Part shown: positions 60,331 to 64,000 of the stretch, piece after piece
Numbering within the stretch: position 1 is the first letter of the stretch
Layout: each line of letters opens with the position of its first letter
NCBI RefSeq assembly: GCF_028863665.1
Contig: NZ_JARBFX010000003.1
Coordinates: 186,001 to 250,000 of the forward strand
Source: Aquabacter sediminis
Lineage (GTDB): Bacteria; Pseudomonadota; Alphaproteobacteria; Rhizobiales; Xanthobacteraceae
Length of the DNA: 64,000 bases
Reading direction: 5' to 3'
Position numbers and translations under genes: made by a program
The notes under the pieces: generated by a model
What the model was told of the DNA's origin: nothing
The model's database searches: none
What the model saw: only the letters and a program-made list of their open reading frames with translations

Positions 60331-62526
60331 TCACCGCCGGACGAGAAGGCTCCGCGGCGCAGAATTTTTGAGAGACTTTCCACGGCCGGACAAGCTCGGA
60401 TTGGTCATGAAATAACGATGGGCGTTGAATGATTCCGCGCCCGGGGCCGGGACTATGCGTTCCGAAGACCCATCCGGCAACACCCGCCAGCTCTGTTCGT
60501 TGTCGATAAGATTGGCAACCATGATCTGGTCGAGGACCTGCTCGTGCACCGTCGGATTGGTGATCGGGCACAAGGTCTCAACGCGACGGTCCAGGTTGCG
60601 CGTCATCAGGTCGGCGGACGAAATGTAAACGATTGCCTTGGGATGGGGCAATCCATGGCCGCCGCCGAAGCAATAGATGCGGCTGTGTTCAAGGAAGCGT
60701 CCGACGATGGACTTGACGCGGATATTTTCGGACAAGCCTGCGATGCCGGGCCGCAGGCAGCAGATGCCGCGCACCACGCATTCTACCTGCACCCCGGCCG
60801 CGCTCGCATCATAGAGCGCGTCGATGACCATGGGGTCGACCAGCGAGTTGCACTTCAGCCAGATCGCCGCCGGACGGCCGGCGCGGGCATGGGCGATCTC
60901 TTGCGCGATGTTCTCAAGGATGCGCGGCTTCAGGGTGGTGGGCGACACCGCCATCACATCCAGCTCGCCGGGCGTGGCATAGCCGGTGATGAAGTTGAAG
61001 ATCCGTGCCACGTCCTGGGCGATCACAGGGTCGGCGGTGAAGAAGGACAGATCGGTGTAGATGCGCGCGGTGATGGGGTGATAATTGCCCGTGCCCACAT
61101 GGCAATAGGTGGAGAGCGCCCCGCCCTCGCGGCGCACCACCATGGACAACTTGCCGTGGGTCTTCAGGTCGATGAAGCCGAACACCACCTGCACGCCGGC
61201 GCGCTCCAGGTCACGCGCCCAGCGGATATTGGCTTCCTCGTCGAAGCGGGCCTTCAGCTCCACCAAGGCGGTGACGGACTTGCCCGCCTCCGCTGCCTCG
61301 GCCAGCGCCTTCACGATGGGGCTGTCGGAGGAGGTGCGGTAGAGGGTCTGCTTGATGGCGACGACATTGGGATCGCGAGCAGCCTGACGGAGAAACTGAA
61401 CCACCACATCGAAGGATTCATAAGGGTGGTGAACCAGAATATCCTTCTCGCGAATGGCCAGAAAGCAGTCGCCACCATGGTCGCGAATGCGCTCGGGAAA
61501 GCGAGCGTTGTAAGGCTGAAACTTCAGGTCCGGCCGATCCACCGACACCAGCTGCGAGAACTCGTTCAGCGCCAGCACGCCGTTGACGACGAAGATCTCC
61601 TCGTCCTTTACGTCCAGCTCGCGGGCGACAAAGTTGCGCAATTCGTCCGGCATGCCGGCATCCGCCTCCATGCGGATAACCGAGCCGTAGCGGCGCTGCT
61701 TCAGCGCGGTTTCGAACAGGCGGACGAGATCCTCGGCCTCCTCCTCGATTTCCAGGTCGCTGTCGCGGATGACGCGGAACACCCCCTGGCCCTTCACGAC
61801 ATAGCCTGGGAAGAGGCGAGCGATGAACAGGCCGATCATCTGCTCGAGGGCAATGAAGCGCATGCCCTGGTCATTCAGGTCCGGCAGGCGGATGAAGCGT
61901 TCCACCTTGGCCGGCACGCGGATGAGCGCGTTCATGCCCCGCCCGTCGGTCTGCCGCACCAGTTGCAGGGCCAGCGAGAAACCCAGATTGGGAATGAAGG
62001 GGAAGGGATGGGCCGGATCGATGGCGAGCGGGGTCAGCACCGGGAAGACATGGTGCAGGAAGTGCTTTTCCAGGGCAGCAAGGTCGCTGGCGGTGATTTC
62101 GGCGCCATCCACCAGGCGAATGCCGGTGGCGGCCAGTTCCACGCGCAGCTCGCGCCAGCGGGCCTGCTGGTCGAAGATCAGCTTGCCCGCCTCGTTCATG
62201 ATCTTGGCAAGCTGGTCGGTCGGGCTGAGGCCGTCCGGGCTCGGCGTCGTGACGCCTTCGCTGATCTGTTCCTTCAGGCCGGCGACGCGGACCATGAAGA
62301 ACTCGTCCAGGTTGTTGGCCGAGATGGACAGGAAGCGCAGTTGCTCCAGCAGCGGGTGTGTGGAGTTGGAGGCCTCCTCCAGCACCCGACGATTGAAGTG
62401 CAGCCAGGAAATCTCGCGATTGATGAAGCGGTCCGGCGAATGGCGCAGGTCGCTGACGGGGCTCTCCTGGGGTGCGGGAGCAGCGTCCTCCACCACGGAA
62501 AGGGCTGCTGTCTCGTTCGCGCTCAT
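60331..62526 (-). CDS. ppk: Polyphosphate kinase 1
   Basis: The 731-residue enzyme has [19 protein letters not shown] at the start, [34 protein letters not shown] and the autophosphorylated histidine in [10 protein letters not shown], and the second HKD-like region [24 protein letters not shown]. It makes polyphosphate from ATP. GGGGGA precedes the ATG at 62526. ppx lies downstream and hdaA upstream, as in rhizobia. Confidence 0.96.
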   Translation of the reverse strand: MSANETAALSVVEDAAPAPQESPVSDLRHSPDRFINREISWLHFNRRVLEEASNSTHPLLEQLRFLSISANNLDEFFMVRVAGLKEQISEGVTTPSPDGLSPTDQLAKIMNEAGKLIFDQQARWRELRVELAATGIRLVDGAEITASDLAALEKHFLHHVFPVLTPLAIDPAHPFPFIPNLGFSLALQLVRQTDGRGMNALIRVPAKVERFIRLPDLNDQGMRFIALEQMIGLFIARLFPGYVVKGQGVFRVIRDSDLEIEEEAEDLVRLFETALKQRRYGSVIRMEADAGMPDELRNFVARELDVKDEEIFVVNGVLALNEFSQLVSVDRPDLKFQPYNARFPERIRDHGGDCFLAIREKDILVHHPYESFDVVVQFLRQAARDPNVVAIKQTLYRTSSDSPIVKALAEAAEAGKSVTALVELKARFDEEANIRWARDLERAGVQVVFGFIDLKTHGKLSMVVRREGGALSTYCHVGTGNYHPITARIYTDLSFFTADPVIAQDVARIFNFITGYATPGELDVMAVSPTTLKPRILENIAQEIAHARAGRPAAIWLKCNSLVDPMVIDALYDASAAGVQVECVVRGICCLRPGIAGLSENIRVKSIVGRFLEHSRIYCFGGGHGLPHPKAIVYISSADLMTRNLDRRVETLCPITNPTVHEQVLDQIMVANLIDNEQSWRVLPDGSSERIVPAPGAESFNAHRYFMTNPSLSGRGKSLKNSAPRSLLVRR

Positions 62527-62591
62527 GTGCAATCCCCCAAATTCGCCCGGACCATGGCGATCTTGCATGACCGCTCTATGACAGTCCCGTG

Positions 62592-63284
62592 TCAGGGCGC
62601 GTCATCATCTTCGGGCGCATCCATCTCCGCACGCAAGACCTCGGCTGCCAGCGCGCGCGTCACGGGACGCCTGGCGGCCAGCGCAGCGCGGTCGATGGCG
62701 GCCACCAGGGTCTGGGCGCCATCGACGGACCGGGGCATGCGTCGCAGAAGATATTGGACCGTCGCCTCGTCCACCTGAATCTGGCGGTCAGAGAAAAGCT
62801 TCACCAGCACGGCGGCGAGCAGGCTGTCGTCGGCGGGCACGATCTCCACCACCGGAATGGCGCGCAGGCGCGAGACCAGATCGGGCGTGACCAGAGGCAG
62901 AGCGGCGAGCGGTGTGCGCGCGGTCATCAGCACATGGGCACCCTGCTCGCGGGCGAGATTGAGAAGGTGAAACAGCGCGGGCTCGTCCAGGCGGCCCGAG
63001 GTCAGGTCCTCGACCACGAGGGCGCCCGTCTCGAGCGCCGCCGGTACACCCGGCTTGTCGAGTGCTGCCGCTTGCACCGTCCGTGCACCGGCCTCGCGCG
63101 CGAAGATGGCAGCCAGATGGCTCTTGCCGGCACCGGCGGGGCCCACCAGCCCGACCACCGGTCCTGGCCAGTCGGGATAGGAATCAATCAGCGCCAAAGC
63201 CGCCGCATTGCCGGGCGCGGCGAGGAAATCCTCGCGCAGCAAGGCGGCAGTCGGCGGCAAGTCCAGTGGCAATTGGCGGCTCAT
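62592..63284 (-). CDS. hdaA: HdaA, DnaA-related regulator of replication initiation
   Basis: The 230-residue protein is a DnaA-like AAA+ domain without DNA-binding part. It starts with a sliding-clamp-binding motif QLPLDLP and has a Walker [10 protein letters not shown], a B-like VVEDL and a sensor region TARTPLAAL. With the clamp it promotes DnaA-ATP hydrolysis after initiation (regulatory inactivation). The ATG at 63284 has GAGG upstream; another ATG lies eighteen bases earlier. It follows the AI-2E permease gene by about 20 bases, the usual alphaproteobacterial order. Confidence 0.9.
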   Translation of the reverse strand: MSRQLPLDLPPTAALLREDFLAAPGNAAALALIDSYPDWPGPVVGLVGPAGAGKSHLAAIFAREAGARTVQAAALDKPGVPAALETGALVVEDLTSGRLDEPALFHLLNLAREQGAHVLMTARTPLAALPLVTPDLVSRLRAIPVVEIVPADDSLLAAVLVKLFSDRQIQVDEATVQYLLRRMPRSVDGAQTLVAAIDRAALAARRPVTRALAAEVLRAEMDAPEDDDAP

Positions 63285-63305
63285 CTGTCCTCGGCTGGCC
63301 ATGGG

Positions 63306-64000
63306 TCAGCGCATGTCCGCGGTCGGTCCGTCGCCGCCGGTATAAAGCGGGCTCTGGAAATATTGCCGGAACGCGAAGCGCACGAGCACGCCAACCGCCG
63401 CGGTCAGCGGCACGGCCAGCAGCAGGCCGACAAAGCCGAACAGATAGCCGAAGGCGAACAGGGCGAACATGAGCCACACCGGATGCACGCCGATGCTGTC
63501 GCCCACCAGCTTGGGCGAGAGGATGTAGCCCTCCACCGTCTGGCCGGCGAGGAAGATGGCGAGGATGGTTCCGATCATGGCCCAGTCGGGAAAGAACTGC
63601 ACGATGGCGATCCCCATGGCGAGCACCAGGCCGGTCATGGAGCCCACATATGGGATAAAAGTAATGAGCCCCGACACAATGCCAATGAGCAGGCCGAAAT
63701 TAAGGCCGGCCATGGTCAGGGCCACCGCATAGAAGGTGCCCAGCAGCAGGCAGACAAGGGCCTGGCCGCGGATGAAGCCCGCAACCGCCATGTCCATCTC
63801 ACGCCCCAGGCGTCGCACCACCGGCCGCTGATGCACGGGGATCCAGCTGTCTACCGCATGCAGCATGGCCGGCCAGTCGCACAGCACATAGAAGACCACC
63901 ACCGGCGTCACCACCATCAGCGCGAACACCGAGATCAGCGCCTGCCCGCCGGACCACAAGGAGGTCAGGAAGCCGAGCATGTAGGTGACGCCCTGGGACA
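63306..64000 (-). CDS. AI-2E family (PerM-like) permease, N-terminus beyond the window
   Basis: The frame is open to the last base of the window, so about 230 C-terminal residues are visible. They show several hydrophobic helices with the PerM pattern: LITFIPYVGSMTGLVLAM, FLAGQTVEGYILSPKLVGDSIGVHPVWLM and VGLLLAVPLTAAVGVLVRF. Members of this large family export small molecules or Na+; the substrate here is unknown. It is followed by hdaA. Confidence 0.9.
   Translation of the reverse strand, partial: SQGVTYMLGFLTSLWSGGQALISVFALMVVTPVVVFYVLCDWPAMLHAVDSWIPVHQRPVVRRLGREMDMAVAGFIRGQALVCLLLGTFYAVALTMAGLNFGLLIGIVSGLITFIPYVGSMTGLVLAMGIAIVQFFPDWAMIGTILAIFLAGQTVEGYILSPKLVGDSIGVHPVWLMFALFAFGYLFGFVGLLLAVPLTAAVGVLVRFAFRQYFQSPLYTGGDGPTADMR

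Noticed and set aside
60544-62778. Plus-strand open frame of about 740 codons opposite ppk
   Set aside because: Antisense of a GC-rich gene; ppk motifs are clear on the other strand.

Overview
The window is high-GC DNA from an alphaproteobacterium, most likely of the order Hyphomicrobiales and perhaps Xanthobacteraceae; this is an inference from gene content and order. Supporting signs are the murA / DUF2948 / hisD / UPF0262 / phosphatase / maf / yacG block, the ppx-ppk-hdaA-permease block, an A/B-fused Mrp (Pha-type) antiporter operon, a DUF1236 protein and promoter sequences of the alphaproteobacterial general-stress type (GGAAC-N16-CGTT). Most of the window has the dense, GC-rich coding style of a chromosome. 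No transposase, integrase or CRISPR array was found.

Layout. 0-9.4 kb: a polyamine theme (PLP decarboxylase; an aldehyde dehydrogenase and omega-aminotransferase operon that fits putrescine catabolism) mixed with RNase T2, RlmJ, a glutathione transferase and a DUF1236 protein. 8.5-15.9 kb: conserved housekeeping block on the minus strand, interrupted at 9.7-11.0 kb by an oppositely oriented membrane protein where infA often lies. 16.2 kb: tRNA-Thr(CGT). 16.9-26.6 kb: an eight-gene minus-strand operon of visibly lower GC, coding for a tubulin-like GTPase fused to a GYF_2-like domain, a vWA-like membrane protein, a zinc-ribbon membrane protein, a trypsin-like protease, a glycine-zipper lipoprotein and three proteins of unknown function. 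This is the best candidate for an undescribed system.

27.4-34.5 kb: TetR regulator divergent from a translationally coupled siderophore uptake operon (TonB receptor, substrate-binding protein, DUF2218-SIP reductase, FecCD permease, ATPase). 34.8-40.4 kb: acyl-CoA catabolic cluster (Bug-type binding protein, MaoC dehydratase, SDR, enoyl-CoA hydratase, CaiB-type CoA transferase) with an IclR regulator. 40.4-41.6 kb: AT-rich patch with an XRE repressor and its apparent operators. 41.7-46.2 kb: MgtC, VIT1/CCC1-like protein, and a large hybrid histidine kinase about 310 bases downstream of a consensus EcfG promoter. 46.7-52.6 kb: complete six-gene Mrp Na+/H+ antiporter operon. 52.6-58.4 kb: SDR/HxlR divergent pair, OxyR-like LysR regulator lacking the redox cysteines, YdcH-like protein, TerC, DEAD-box helicase. 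58.8-64 kb: exopolyphosphatase, polyphosphate kinase, HdaA, and an AI-2E family permease cut by the window end.

All calls come from reading motifs, lengths and gene order by eye; no database search was run. Start codons were chosen from ribosome-binding sites and overlaps and often lie downstream of the longest open frame.
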